Shown in pieces: positions 46,006 through 55,003 of a DNA stretch of 56,011 nt (the stretch's first letter is position 1; each line of letters begins with the position of its first letter). The notes below the pieces were generated by a model. That model was not told the DNA's origin, searched no databases, and saw only the letters and a program-made list of their open reading frames with translations. Made by a program: the position numbers and the translations under genes. The stretch is from an uncultured Burkholderiales bacterium (GTDB taxonomy: Bacteria; Pseudomonadota; Gammaproteobacteria; Burkholderiales; Burkholderiaceae_C), in NCBI GenBank assembly GCA_903844385.1, contig CAIMTJ010000128.1:1-56011 (forward strand), read 5' to 3'.

Positions 46006-47027
46006 GCCTCGTCGTAGATCACTTCAAGGGTTGGCTTGGTGAGCACACTCGCTCCGCGCATGTCCACCTCGGTGGCCGGCTGCAGCACCACATTGCGACC
46101 CACCGAGTCGGCGCTAAAGAGCGACAAGAGTTCGTCTTGGCTCAGGGGCTTGGGGCGCTGGGGGGGTGCATCAGCGACGTTTTGCGCCAGTTCGGCAAAC
46201 AAGGGGCCCCATTGACTCTCGGGGCGACCGATGATCTCGTAGCTCGCACTTTTTCTGCGGATGTCTTCATTGGCGGGAATGGCCGCCAGCACTGGAATGC
46301 CCACAAGCTCGGCAAATTGGGCGGCTTCCCCTGTGCCGTCATCTTTGTTGATGACCACGCCAGCCACGCCAACGTTGCCACCGAGTTTTCTGAAGTACTC
46401 CACGGCTGAGCACACATTGTTGGCGACATAAAGAGACTGCAAATCATTGGAGGCGACAACGATCACCTTTTGGCACATGTCACGGGCAATGGGCAGACCA
46501 AAACCGCCACAGACCACGTCGCCCAAGAAGTCAAGCAGCACATAGTCAAAGCCCCATTCATGAAAGCCCAACTTCTCCAAGGTCTCAAAACCGTGGATGA
46601 TGCCGCGTCCACCGCAGCCGCGACCAACCTCTGGGCCGCCGAGTTCCATGGCAAACACACCATCGCGTTTGAAGCAGACGTCGCCAATGCTCACCGCCTC
46701 ACCGGCGAGTTTCTTTTTGGAAGACGTCTCAATGATGGTCGGACAGGCTTTTCCACCAAAGAGCAAGGACGTGGTGTCGCTTTTGGGGTCACAACCAATG
46801 AGCAAGACTTTTTTACCTTGCTGCGCCATCATGTAACTCAAGTTGGCCAAGGTAAAGCTCTTGCCAATGCCCCCTTTGCCATAAATGGCAATGATTTGGG
46901 TCTCTTTGGTCACCTCGCCCGAGTGCACCTGGTCGGGTTCGTGATGGGCTTCATCGCGCAGGCGTTGGGTGAACTGGATGGTCTGCTCTAGGACTTTGGA
47001 TTCGCTTGCATTCGGTGTGGTTGTCAT
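46002..47027 (-). CDS. bchX: Chlorophyllide a reductase iron-sulphur ATPase subunit X
   Basis: A 341-residue NifH-like ATPase and electron donor to BchYZ. P-loop [10 protein letters not shown] (residues 50-59), GCDPKSDTTSLLFGGKACPT, Cys ligands in GGPEVGRGCGGRGI and [15 protein letters not shown]. The ATG shares one base with the bchC stop. Longer than BchL, as is normal for BchX. Confidence 0.96.
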   Translation of the reverse strand: MTTTPNASESKVLEQTIQFTQRLRDEAHHEPDQVHSGEVTKETQIIAIYGKGGIGKSFTLANLSYMMAQQGKKVLLIGCDPKSDTTSLLFGGKACPTIIETSSKKKLAGEAVSIGDVCFKRDGVFAMELGGPEVGRGCGGRGIIHGFETLEKLGFHEWGFDYVLLDFLGDVVCGGFGLPIARDMCQKVIVVASNDLQSLYVANNVCSAVEYFRKLGGNVGVAGVVINKDDGTGEAAQFAELVGIPVLAAIPANEDIRRKSASYEIIGRPESQWGPLFAELAQNVADAPPQRPKPLSQDELLSLFSADSVGRNVVLQPATEVDMRGASVLTKPTLEVIYDEA

Positions 47028-47974
47028 CAGTTACTCCAGTCAAGAATCATTTTGAGGCAATGGGGATCGCAAAATGCGGTTTCATAAGCAGTCTGCGCCT
47101 GGGCCGGCGCGCTGTCGTGGGTGATCAATCCGTCAAAGGACAAACGACCCGTGTTCATGAGCTCACAGACCGCATCCAAGTCGCATTTCTTCCACTGCGC
47201 AGACACCCGAATCTGGGGCTCTTTCATGAAAGCCGATGCAAACGTAAAGGACAGATCTTGGGTGTAAAAGCCCGCCAACACCACCTCCCCGCCAGGCGCC
47301 AAGTGGCCAATGAGTTGGTTGAGCAAGGACGAGTCCCCGCTCACGTCATAAATGGCTTTGTAGTCTTTTTTGGTGTCTTCTCGCGGATCCATCACGATGT
47401 AGCCCTGCGCACCAGTGGCGCGGGCAGGATTGATCTCCCACACGGTCGGGGGCTGCATGCCGGCCGCCACCGTCATGCGGGCCAACAAACGGCCCATGAT
47501 GCCGTGGCCCACGATCAAATCGGGGGGTTGCGCAGGATTGATGGCACCTCCCTTGGAGACGCTGTGGTAGACGGTCGCCGCCAGCGCCAAAAGGGTGGCA
47601 TTTTTTGCGTGTTCATCGGCCACCCGCACCACGCGCTTGGCAGGCACCACCAGTTGTGAGCCCGAGCCCCCAAACAGGTTGTGAACATTTTTAAAGGAAT
47701 AAGCCCCCGGCACAAAGACAAATTCACCCTCTTTGAAAGCGTGTTGTGAATGGTTTTTGACCACCCGTCCCACTGTCTCGTAACCTGGCACCAATGGGTA
47801 GCCCATGCCTGGGAATGGGGGCATGCTGCCGTCCCACAGCAGTCGCTCAGTTCCGGTGCTGATGCCACTGTAAGCAACCTCAATTTTGATGTCCCCATCC
47901 ACCATGTCAGCGATGTCCAAGGGACTCAGCTTGATGTTTTTGGGGCCTTCAAAAAGTACGGCATGTGCATTCAT
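47027..47974 (-). CDS. bchC: 3-hydroxyethyl bacteriochlorophyllide a dehydrogenase
   Basis: A 315-residue medium-chain dehydrogenase that oxidises the 3-hydroxyethyl group to acetyl. N-terminus MNAHAVLFEGPKNIKLSPLD; GISTGTERLLWDGSMPPFPG and VPGYETVGRVV are conserved; GHGIMGRLLARMTVAAG is the NAD-binding Rossmann turn. The ATG at 47974 is chosen; the 7-codon longer frame runs into a PpsR box. The possible promoter puts the transcript start at or next to this ATG. First gene of bchCXYZ. Confidence 0.95.
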   Translation of the reverse strand: MNAHAVLFEGPKNIKLSPLDIADMVDGDIKIEVAYSGISTGTERLLWDGSMPPFPGMGYPLVPGYETVGRVVKNHSQHAFKEGEFVFVPGAYSFKNVHNLFGGSGSQLVVPAKRVVRVADEHAKNATLLALAATVYHSVSKGGAINPAQPPDLIVGHGIMGRLLARMTVAAGMQPPTVWEINPARATGAQGYIVMDPREDTKKDYKAIYDVSGDSSLLNQLIGHLAPGGEVVLAGFYTQDLSFTFASAFMKEPQIRVSAQWKKCDLDAVCELMNTGRLSFDGLITHDSAPAQAQTAYETAFCDPHCLKMILDWSN

Positions 47975-47976
47975 AT

Positions 47977-48020
47977 TGTCATTCTTTTTGTACAATTTAA
48001 TGCGTCAATGTTAATTGACA
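47977..48020 (-). promoter_or_regulatory. bchC promoter with two tandem PpsR boxes
   Basis: Box A (47977-47994) is a perfect TGT-N12-ACA; box B (48003-48020) has one mismatch (CGT arm on the plus strand). They are 8 bp apart. On the minus strand TTGACG (48008-48003), a 16-bp spacer and AAGAAT (47986-47981) form a promoter like that of puc. It lies between crtF and bchC, giving the bchCXYZ-puf genes their own control. Confidence 0.65.
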
Positions 48021-48047
48021 CTATCAAACTGAGTATTAGGGGAAACA

Positions 48048-49307
48048 CTAGGTTTTGTGGGCAATCAAAATTCGAGCGTGGGTGGGCATGGGGTTGGAGA
48101 GGAGTTCAACGCGCGAGAAACCGGCATGCTGCATCATGGACGAGAGCTTTTGCGGCGTTCTCAAACGCCCCTCGCCCATGGCCATCAAGTAAAAATGGAA
48201 ATACGCATCCTGACGGTCTCCCCGCGCGTCGGCCATGGGCTCGGCCAACAGCAGCCGCCCTCCTGAGGGGAGACCTGCGTGGATCTTGCCCAGCAGCGCT
48301 TGCACATCGGCGTCGCAGTGATCGTGGGCCACTCGAACGAGGGTGACCAAGTCGGCGCCGCTTGGAATCGGATCGGTTTTAAAACTGCCCGGTATAAAAC
48401 GCATGCGCGAGACGTAATGGGTGTTCACATGGCTGCGCTCGGTGAGCTTGACCACCTCCGGCAAGTCCATCAAGAGGAGTTCCAAGCCAGTGTGGTGTTG
48501 GGCCAGGGTACTGGCAAAACGCCCCAACCCACAACCAATGTCCAAGACGCATTGGTGGTGCATGAAGTCATAGTTGTCGATGATTTCTTGAATCACAAAG
48601 TTTTGTGACACGGACATCAACTGTGAGTAACGCTCGCTCGATTGGGCAGCGTCAAGCTCGTGGTGCGGGCCGGTGGCAAGCACTGGGTTGGGCGTGATCC
48701 GTTTTTTCGCCTGTTCGCCAAAGGTATAGGGCCAATAGTGGTGCATTTGCGCGTTATCAACCCCCTCTGGACTTTTGAGCATCTGGGGTGTATCGGCCAT
48801 GTCCGCATACAGCAAGGCGTTGTGCTCGACCATGGCTTCAATGCCGGGGTAGCTCACCACCAAGGCCCCCAGAGGACCAATGCCGTAACGAGCCCCAGAG
48901 CGTTGATCCATCAGCTTCAATGACACCGCTGACCACACCAATCGATCCAATCGATCGGGCGGCAAACCGACATGGCTGGCCAATTCTGCCAAGCTGCATG
49001 GGCTTTGCTGGACACGGGCCAACACGCCCAGACGCAAACAATTGAGCAGCACTTGAAAGTGCACAAACCCCGCCATCAAATCAAAGACTTCACGGGTACG
49101 CTTTTGTGTGTACCAGCGGGTGAAAAACGTGCTCACACTCAGGCGGTAAAGCTGAGGCGAAACCATCCAGCGGTCGATGCGGTTACGAAACCGCTCTCGC
49201 CAGTCAAGCTTGACCTCCACTGGGGTGCTTGGATTTGACGAGGCTTGGCTCAAACCCATGGCTGGCGAGATGGATGGGTAACGCTTGAGCTCGATGTTGA
49301 GCGTCAT
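48048..49307 (-). CDS. crtF: Hydroxyneurosporene O-methyltransferase
   Basis: A 419-residue SAM-dependent methyltransferase that methylates the 1-hydroxy group in the spheroidene pathway. N-terminal winged-helix dimerisation region (LAELASHVGLPPDRLDRLVW), SAM motif VLDIGCGLGRFAS, then LVTLVRVAHDHCD and GGRLLLAEPMADAR. The ATG overlaps the crtE stop (ATGA). bchC follows after a 73-base gap with PpsR boxes. Confidence 0.94.
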   Translation of the reverse strand: MTLNIELKRYPSISPAMGLSQASSNPSTPVEVKLDWRERFRNRIDRWMVSPQLYRLSVSTFFTRWYTQKRTREVFDLMAGFVHFQVLLNCLRLGVLARVQQSPCSLAELASHVGLPPDRLDRLVWSAVSLKLMDQRSGARYGIGPLGALVVSYPGIEAMVEHNALLYADMADTPQMLKSPEGVDNAQMHHYWPYTFGEQAKKRITPNPVLATGPHHELDAAQSSERYSQLMSVSQNFVIQEIIDNYDFMHHQCVLDIGCGLGRFASTLAQHHTGLELLLMDLPEVVKLTERSHVNTHYVSRMRFIPGSFKTDPIPSGADLVTLVRVAHDHCDADVQALLGKIHAGLPSGGRLLLAEPMADARGDRQDAYFHFYLMAMGEGRLRTPQKLSSMMQHAGFSRVELLSNPMPTHARILIAHKT

Positions 49308-50224
49308 GCCATGCTCACCTGTGTGCGCTGATGGGTTTGCAAATACGCCTGATAGGCCTGCTGCGGGACAAGGCGCTCTGACTCTTTGAAAATCATGCCC
49401 CTGAGCAAGTCACGGCCAACACAATCAGGCACGCTCTTGGCGGCTGTGTCAATCAAGTGCTTGAATTGTGAATTGGCACCCTCGAGACCCAAAGCCTGGG
49501 CGGCACTTGGGCGACCGTGTTCTGCATCTTGCCCCACGGGCTTGCCAATCATGTCCATGTGACCAATGACGTCTCGAATGTCATCGGCGATTTGATAGGC
49601 ATCTCCCAAGCTCTCGCCCAAGACGTGCCATGGGGCGGGATTGGCACCCGCTGCTACGGCGCCCAGGCTCGTGCTCGCTGAGAACAAGGCGCCTGTTTTA
49701 GCGCGTTGGTACTGCCACAAATCCACCTTGGTCTCGCACTCCCAGGCTTGACCGGCCACAATACCGCTCGGTGCTCCAACGCCTTGACTCAAGATGTCCA
49801 TCATCTCCAAGAGCCGCTGTGAATGCGCTGCACTCGAGCGCACCTGCGCGCGCTGGCTCAACAAGACTTGGTAGGCCATCACAATCAAGGCGTCTCCCGT
49901 CAAGAGCGCAATCGGCTCAGAGAATTCGGCATGAACCGTGGTCTGCCCCCTTCTGAGCAGCGCGTTGTCAAACGCGGGCATGTCGTCATGCACCAAAGAG
50001 GCGCAATGCATCAATTCAAGGGCCACCGCACCCGCATCGGTGAGACTGGTGTCGTCTTCGCCACACACCATGGCCACGGCCGTGCACAATTGAGGGCGAA
50101 TGCGCGCACCTCCCGGGAAAACCGCATGTTGCATGGCCGCTTTCAAGGTGGGCGGTGTGCTCGCACTCAACACTTGATGGAAATGACGCTCCATGGCATT
50201 TTGAATTCGGGCTTGAATGTCCAT
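49304..50224 (-). CDS. crtE: Geranylgeranyl diphosphate synthase
   Basis: A 306-residue trans-isoprenyl diphosphate synthase that makes the C20 precursor for carotenoids and the bacteriochlorophyll tail. First Asp-rich motif LVHDDMPAFDNALLRRG, second motif DAYQIADDIRDVIGH; also GGARIRPQLC near the N-terminus. It is the first gene of the long minus-strand array and divergent from hemA across a promoter with two perfect PpsR boxes. Confidence 0.95.
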   Translation of the reverse strand: MDIQARIQNAMERHFHQVLSASTPPTLKAAMQHAVFPGGARIRPQLCTAVAMVCGEDDTSLTDAGAVALELMHCASLVHDDMPAFDNALLRRGQTTVHAEFSEPIALLTGDALIVMAYQVLLSQRAQVRSSAAHSQRLLEMMDILSQGVGAPSGIVAGQAWECETKVDLWQYQRAKTGALFSASTSLGAVAAGANPAPWHVLGESLGDAYQIADDIRDVIGHMDMIGKPVGQDAEHGRPSAAQALGLEGANSQFKHLIDTAAKSVPDCVGRDLLRGMIFKESERLVPQQAYQAYLQTHQRTQVSMA

Positions 50225-50311
50225 TCTTAACTCCTGTTGGTATGAAGAGCAACCACTTGAATCATTGACAAGCCAGTTTTTTGACTCAAAAGACCAGCTT
50301 GTAAATAAAAT

Positions 50312-50369
50312 TTGACAATAATTAATGTCAATGTATCATTACACAAAGATTTGTCAAGTTTGATGGACA
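50312..50369. promoter_or_regulatory. Divergent crtE/hemA promoter with two perfect PpsR boxes
   Basis: Boxes at 50326-50343 and 50352-50369 both match TGT-N12-ACA exactly and are 8 bp apart. Plus-strand promoter (hemA): TTGACA (50312-50317), 16 bp, TATCAT (50334-50339). Minus-strand promoter (crtE): TTGACA (50357-50352), 16 bp, TACATT (50335-50330). The two promoters overlap each other and the boxes, so one repressor complex could close both. Confidence 0.75.
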
Positions 50370-50487
50370 AAAAAAACTTGGAATAAACCCTTGGTGGTCA
50401 AGCCAGTTTTGCCGTGGGCCAAAACGGCCCGTCATTGTTCAACTTAGCGCCACAGTCCATCGCACTGTGGACCTGAAGGGATTAAGC

Positions 50488-51768
50488 ATGAGCGTTTGGG
50501 CACTGGGGCTGAATCACAACACCGCCCCCCTCGATGTGAGAGAACAGTTTGCGTTCGCGGCCGACCAAGTCAAAGCGCTTTTGGTCGACTTTAAATGTCA
50601 ATTTGGCAACCAAGCAGAAGCTGCGGTGCTGTCAACTTGTAACCGCACGGAAATTTATTGCGCCATGCAGCCCAGCCACTTCGAACAAACCAAAGACTGG
50701 TTTGCCGCCTTGGGCCGGGTCAACACCAACACCCTGCAAGACCACGGCTATACCCACGAACATGACTCGGCCGCTCGGCACGCGTTTCGTGTGGCCAGTG
50801 GGCTGGACTCCATGGTGCTGGGAGAGCCACAAATTTTGGGGCAACTCAAAACCGCAGTTCAAACCGCACGCGAAGCAGGCGTCTTGGGCTCGACCTTGAA
50901 TCAACTCTTTGAGAGAAGCTTCTCCGTGGCCAAGCGAGTGAGAAGCTCAACGGAAATTGGCTCACACTCCATCAGCATGGCCGCAGCGGCAGTGCGATTG
51001 GCCACCCAGCTCTTTGAAGACCTCGGCAAAATCAACATTCTCTTTGTGGGTTCAGGCGAGATGATTGAGCTTTGCATGACGCATTTTGCGGCACGTCGTC
51101 CAAGGCAAATGGCGGTGGCCAACCGCAATTTTGACAAAGGACAAGACCTGGCCAAGCGCTTTGAGGCTCAAGCGATTGCACTGGGACAAATTCCTGAAAA
51201 ACTCCACGAATTTGACGCCGTGATCAGCTGCACCGCCAGCACCCTGCCCTTGATCGGCTTGGGTGCGGTGGAATCGGCGTTGAAAAAAAGAAAGCACAGT
51301 CCCATGTTCATGCTGGACTTGGCCGTTCCAAGAGACATTGAACCCCAAGTGCAAGACTTGAAAAACGTCTACCTCTACAGTGTCGATCACTTGAGCCACG
51401 TGGTGCAAAGTGGCAAGGACAATCGCCAAGCCGCCGTGAGCCAGGCCGAAAGCATTGTGGATGAAGGCGTGCACGGGTTTTTGAATTGGCTGCACAACCG
51501 CGACGACGTGCCCTTGATCCAACGCTTGCATCAAAAAACCGATCAATGGCGCGAGCTAGAAATTCAGCGGGCCAAAAAACTGCTTGCCAAGGGCGAAGAC
51601 ATCAGCCAAGTGCTCGAAGCCATGAGCAAAGGCTTGACGCAAAAAATCATCCACGGCGCCATCGCTCAACTGCACTCTGAAGACCATGCCTCCAGAGATC
51701 AGGCACATCACGCCATTGAGCATTTCTTTTTGCAAGGCTGCAAAGGACCGCGCACCCCCACCCATTGA
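50488..51768 (+). CDS. hemA: Glutamyl-tRNA reductase
   Basis: A 426-residue enzyme that makes glutamate-1-semialdehyde for 5-aminolevulinate by the C5 pathway. N-terminus LGLNHNTAPLDVREQFAF, catalytic Cys51 in STCNRTEIY, then RVASGLDSMVLGEPQILGQL and the NADPH domain (NILFVGSGEMIELCMTHFAA). The ATG at 50488 (MSVWALGL) is chosen. Because proteobacteria with this enzyme usually keep hemA next to prfA, this may be a second, photosynthesis-dedicated copy; the window cannot prove it. Confidence 0.96.
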   Translation: MSVWALGLNHNTAPLDVREQFAFAADQVKALLVDFKCQFGNQAEAAVLSTCNRTEIYCAMQPSHFEQTKDWFAALGRVNTNTLQDHGYTHEHDSAARHAFRVASGLDSMVLGEPQILGQLKTAVQTAREAGVLGSTLNQLFERSFSVAKRVRSSTEIGSHSISMAAAAVRLATQLFEDLGKINILFVGSGEMIELCMTHFAARRPRQMAVANRNFDKGQDLAKRFEAQAIALGQIPEKLHEFDAVISCTASTLPLIGLGAVESALKKRKHSPMFMLDLAVPRDIEPQVQDLKNVYLYSVDHLSHVVQSGKDNRQAAVSQAESIVDEGVHGFLNWLHNRDDVPLIQRLHQKTDQWRELEIQRAKKLLAKGEDISQVLEAMSKGLTQKIIHGAIAQLHSEDHASRDQAHHAIEHFFLQGCKGPRTPTH

Positions 51769-51897
51769 AGCGCCGTATTGAGGCTCGGCATTGAAGCCGT
51801 GTTGGCGGTCAATGGGAGTTCAGTCGAGAGACCTTGAAATTTGCGCCATCGCGCTCCAACTCACAACTCTACCGCAACGACAAAACGCCCCAGCGCA

Positions 51898-52869
51898 TTA
51901 CTCGCGCTCGATTTTGGCGTCCGTCATCACGCGTGACCATTTGGCACTGTCGTCTTGCACAAAGGCTGCAAACGCCTCCAAGCTCATGGTCATGGGCTCT
52001 GCACCATTGGTAGCCAATTGCGCTTTGATCGGCGGCAGTTGAGACACCGCCCCCACTTCACGCGCCAAGAGCGCCAAGATTTTGTCTGGAACGCCTTTGG
52101 GTGCAAACAATCCATACCACAGCGAGCTGTCAAAACCCTTGAGACCCGATTCATTGAGTGTGGGCACATCGGGAAACAAACTCGAGCGCTTGAGAGTCGT
52201 CACAGCCAGGGGTTTGACCTTGCCGCTTTTGATGAACGCGCTCACGGTCGGTGCAGGCGCAAATATCACCGACAAACGGCCCTCTACCAAATCAATCAAA
52301 CCTTGATTATTACCCTTGTAGGGGATGTGGGTGAGACGAGTGGAAGCGCTCAAATTGAACAACTCGCCCGACATGTGAGGCGAGGTCCCTGGACCAGCCG
52401 TGCCGTAAAAGAGCCCATCGGGGTGGCTGCGCGCGTATTGGATCAATTCTTGAACACCATTGAGACCCAGTGTTGGACTGGCCACCACGATGTTGGTGGC
52501 AAAGCCCATGGGTGCAATCGCTTTGAAATCTTTGGCAAAATTAAACGGCAACTTCTTGAAATAACTCTCGCCAATCGCATTGGCCACAGTGCCAAGATAG
52601 AGGGTGTAGCCATCGGGCTCGGACTTGGCCACCACATCGGCGGCCAGATTGCTCGACGCCCCCGCTTTGTCCTCGACCAAGAATTGAACCCCCAGTTTGT
52701 CACTGAGTGCATTGGCATAAATGCGCGCCAAAATATCAGCCGAGGTGCCCGCCGGAAAACCCACCAAAATTTTCACCACTTTGCTGGGATAGGCCTCGTC
52801 GGCCCAAGCACCAGAGAAAGCGAGGAGCGCAATCCACCCCCCCAGGAGCCAACGTGTCAATGTCGTCAT
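51898..52869 (-). CDS. Bug/TctC-family periplasmic solute-binding protein
   Basis: A 323-residue tripartite tricarboxylate transporter-type receptor (Bug family), very numerous in Burkholderiales. Signal peptide (WLLGGWIALLAFSGAWA), then YPSKVVKILVGFPAGTSADI, the carboxylate-binding PAGTSADI region and FYGTAGPGTSPHMSGELFN. Ligand unknown; no TctA/TctB membrane genes are nearby, as is common for orphan Bug proteins. The ATG overlaps the stop of the upstream hydrolase gene by 4 bases, so the two are co-translated. Confidence 0.92.
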   Translation of the reverse strand: MTTLTRWLLGGWIALLAFSGAWADEAYPSKVVKILVGFPAGTSADILARIYANALSDKLGVQFLVEDKAGASSNLAADVVAKSEPDGYTLYLGTVANAIGESYFKKLPFNFAKDFKAIAPMGFATNIVVASPTLGLNGVQELIQYARSHPDGLFYGTAGPGTSPHMSGELFNLSASTRLTHIPYKGNNQGLIDLVEGRLSVIFAPAPTVSAFIKSGKVKPLAVTTLKRSSLFPDVPTLNESGLKGFDSSLWYGLFAPKGVPDKILALLAREVGAVSQLPPIKAQLATNGAEPMTMSLEAFAAFVQDDSAKWSRVMTDAKIERE

Positions 52870-54614
52870 ATGTTCTTGTCCTTTGAACGCTCAATGATGG
52901 GAAGCAACAGATAAGGGCTGTGCTCGGGATCGAAATGCAAGCTCACCGGGGCGGCAAAAATGTCCGCAGGGCGGTCCACCGGATCTTGGTGAACAAAGGG
53001 TCCCACCCCGGCCATCTCATAGCCGATGCCCGGCACGCGAATGACGGGACCATCGTATTGGTAGTCACGCCCCAAAACGCTCAAGGCCACGGTGTACCCC
53101 TTGGGGACCACAATGCAAGTGGGCCAAATCTCAATATCAAGTGCCACCACCTCACCCGGCACCAAGGGCTCGCGCTTGGCGTGCGTGTGATAGGGTCGAT
53201 AAGGCGTGGAGAGTGCCTCGTCGAGTTGACGATGCGAGGCGCGCAACCACCCCAGCCCAATCGGGGTGTTGGGGTCGTTCGAGCCTTGAAAGAGCACTTC
53301 ACTGCCATCGGGTTTGAAAACCCGCAAGACCAAAAACACATCGGCATCGACCGATTCACTCGAGAGCCACAACTTGCATGCCACGGGACCGGTAATCTCC
53401 ACCTCTTGTTCAAGAGGTGGGGTTCTGAAGGTCACCCCTTCACCCATGGGGTCATAGGTGATGCGTTGAGTCGCTCCAGAGCCGCTTGTGGACAGCCCCA
53501 AGGTGTGGGGATCCAAATAAAAGCGCTTCCATTGGGTGTCATGCAAGGGCCACTGCGACTCGGCCCGCACTTCAAAGCGGTCGACGTGTCGCACTTGCAG
53601 CTGAACAGGCGGTTGCTCGAGCCAGCCGTTGTTCTCGCCCTTTAAAAAATGGGCAAAAAATTTCTTTTGCAACGCCACGCCATAGTCGGTGTAAAAATGC
53701 GTCCAGTGTGACTGCCCGTGCACTTCCAGCCACTTGTGCTCAGAAGCTGAGCGGCTAAAACCCTCAAAATTGCCTCTCGGGTGCAAGCCTTGTCCACCCC
53801 AATTTGCTGCGGACAACAGCGGAACCTTCACCCGTCCAAACTTCGTTGAACGGTCTTGGTGGTATGCATCATTCAAGGGGTGTTCGCGCAAAGACTTCAC
53901 AATGTCGATGCGGTTGGCCAGCAAGACCTCTTCGGGTAAGGTCTCAGGACCTGCGACCCATTGCGAATTGTTGGGGTTTTGAAACCCCCTCTCCCCCACC
54001 CCGTGCTGCACACGCCACACCGCCCAGGGGTAGAGCTTGGACAAAAATTGACACAAAATGCCGCCGTGATAGGTATTTTCTCGGTAATAGTCCGAAGCGC
54101 CCTCCCAGGGACAAATGGCCGCGAGGTGGGGCGGCTGCATGCCCGCCACATACCATTGGTTGGTGGCAAAGTATGAAATACCGTTGAGCCCCACTCTGCC
54201 GTTGCTCCAGGGTTGAACACCTGCCCACTCGATGCATTCGTACAAGTCCTCGGTCTCTTGAACCGACTTGGGATTGAGAAAGCCCTCTGAGCGCCCCGCG
54301 CCCCTAGAGTCCACTCTCACGCAAATGAAACCATCGGGGACCCACTTCTCGGGATCCACCACTTCAAAATTGGCGTACTTGGCACTGGTGCCGGCCACCA
54401 CCTCAGGGTAAGACTGCACCAAGCGATTCCACCCCCCGGAGAAGCCTTCTTGAAACGACAAACCTTTGCCGTAGGGGCCTGAGCTCAGAATCACCGGATA
54501 TTGACCTTCGCTGAGCGGTCTGAACACATCGGCACGCAAGACCACGCCATCGGCCATTTTGATGGGCACATCCCAATCGATGTTCATGCCATCGGCCACC
54601 ACACTCAACTGCAT
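52866..54614 (-). CDS. CocE/NonD-family (X-Pro dipeptidyl-peptidase-like) hydrolase
   Basis: A 582-residue serine hydrolase of the CocE/NonD (peptidase S15) family. N-terminal ADVFRPLSEGQYPVILSSGP with the oxyanion Tyr, VRVDSRGAGRSEGFLNP, nucleophile motif GLNGISYFATNQW (Ser in GISY), and the C-terminal jelly-roll domain (DADVFLVLRVFKPDGSEVLF). Likely cleaves an ester or amide; the substrate is unknown. Start ATG at 54614 with GGGAGA upstream. It forms a two-gene operon with the Bug-type protein. Confidence 0.88.
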   Translation of the reverse strand: MQLSVVADGMNIDWDVPIKMADGVVLRADVFRPLSEGQYPVILSSGPYGKGLSFQEGFSGGWNRLVQSYPEVVAGTSAKYANFEVVDPEKWVPDGFICVRVDSRGAGRSEGFLNPKSVQETEDLYECIEWAGVQPWSNGRVGLNGISYFATNQWYVAGMQPPHLAAICPWEGASDYYRENTYHGGILCQFLSKLYPWAVWRVQHGVGERGFQNPNNSQWVAGPETLPEEVLLANRIDIVKSLREHPLNDAYHQDRSTKFGRVKVPLLSAANWGGQGLHPRGNFEGFSRSASEHKWLEVHGQSHWTHFYTDYGVALQKKFFAHFLKGENNGWLEQPPVQLQVRHVDRFEVRAESQWPLHDTQWKRFYLDPHTLGLSTSGSGATQRITYDPMGEGVTFRTPPLEQEVEITGPVACKLWLSSESVDADVFLVLRVFKPDGSEVLFQGSNDPNTPIGLGWLRASHRQLDEALSTPYRPYHTHAKREPLVPGEVVALDIEIWPTCIVVPKGYTVALSVLGRDYQYDGPVIRVPGIGYEMAGVGPFVHQDPVDRPADIFAAPVSLHFDPEHSPYLLLPIIERSKDKNI

Positions 54615-54629
54615 ACCGTCTCCCAACAA

Positions 54630-54833
54630 CGTTGATGATCACAATCCATTCTAGCGTGTTCCTTTTGAAAAAATGACGATCGATAGAGGGCAGGGTTGGT
54701 GCAGACTTGATGGCTGCCAACATGGTCATCGTGAAGACCACATCCATGGAGCGTTGACCCAATGGGGATGGAGTCTTTGAAGAACGGGGAAATGGGACAC
54801 TGTGGAATCAGTGCTGCTGACCAAGGGGGACGA
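54630..54833. other. Intergenic region, nothing recognisable
   Basis: Left part of the 389-base gap between the divergent hydrolase and cyclase-family genes. I see no coding or structural element here; a promoter for the hydrolase operon must lie in it but is not clear. Confidence 0.4.
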
Positions 54834-54862
54834 TTGACTCAGGTACCAAGTGGCACAATAAT
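54834..54862 (+). promoter_or_regulatory. Likely sigma70 promoter for the cyclase-family gene
   Basis: TTGACT (54834-54839), a 17-bp spacer and AATAAT (54857-54862): each hexamer matches consensus in 5 of 6 bases, on the plus strand, about 140 bases before the gene start. Confidence 0.5.
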
Positions 54863-55003
54863 GGATTGAGAAGTGGTGACTTTAAATCATCGCGATGGGT
54901 AAGCAACGAAACTCACCAATGAGCCCATCTTCACTCAGCGCCTGAGCGGCATGTGGGGACTTTCCCCAGCGGGGTTCTACACCAACTATTTGGAGAACAA
55001 GAA

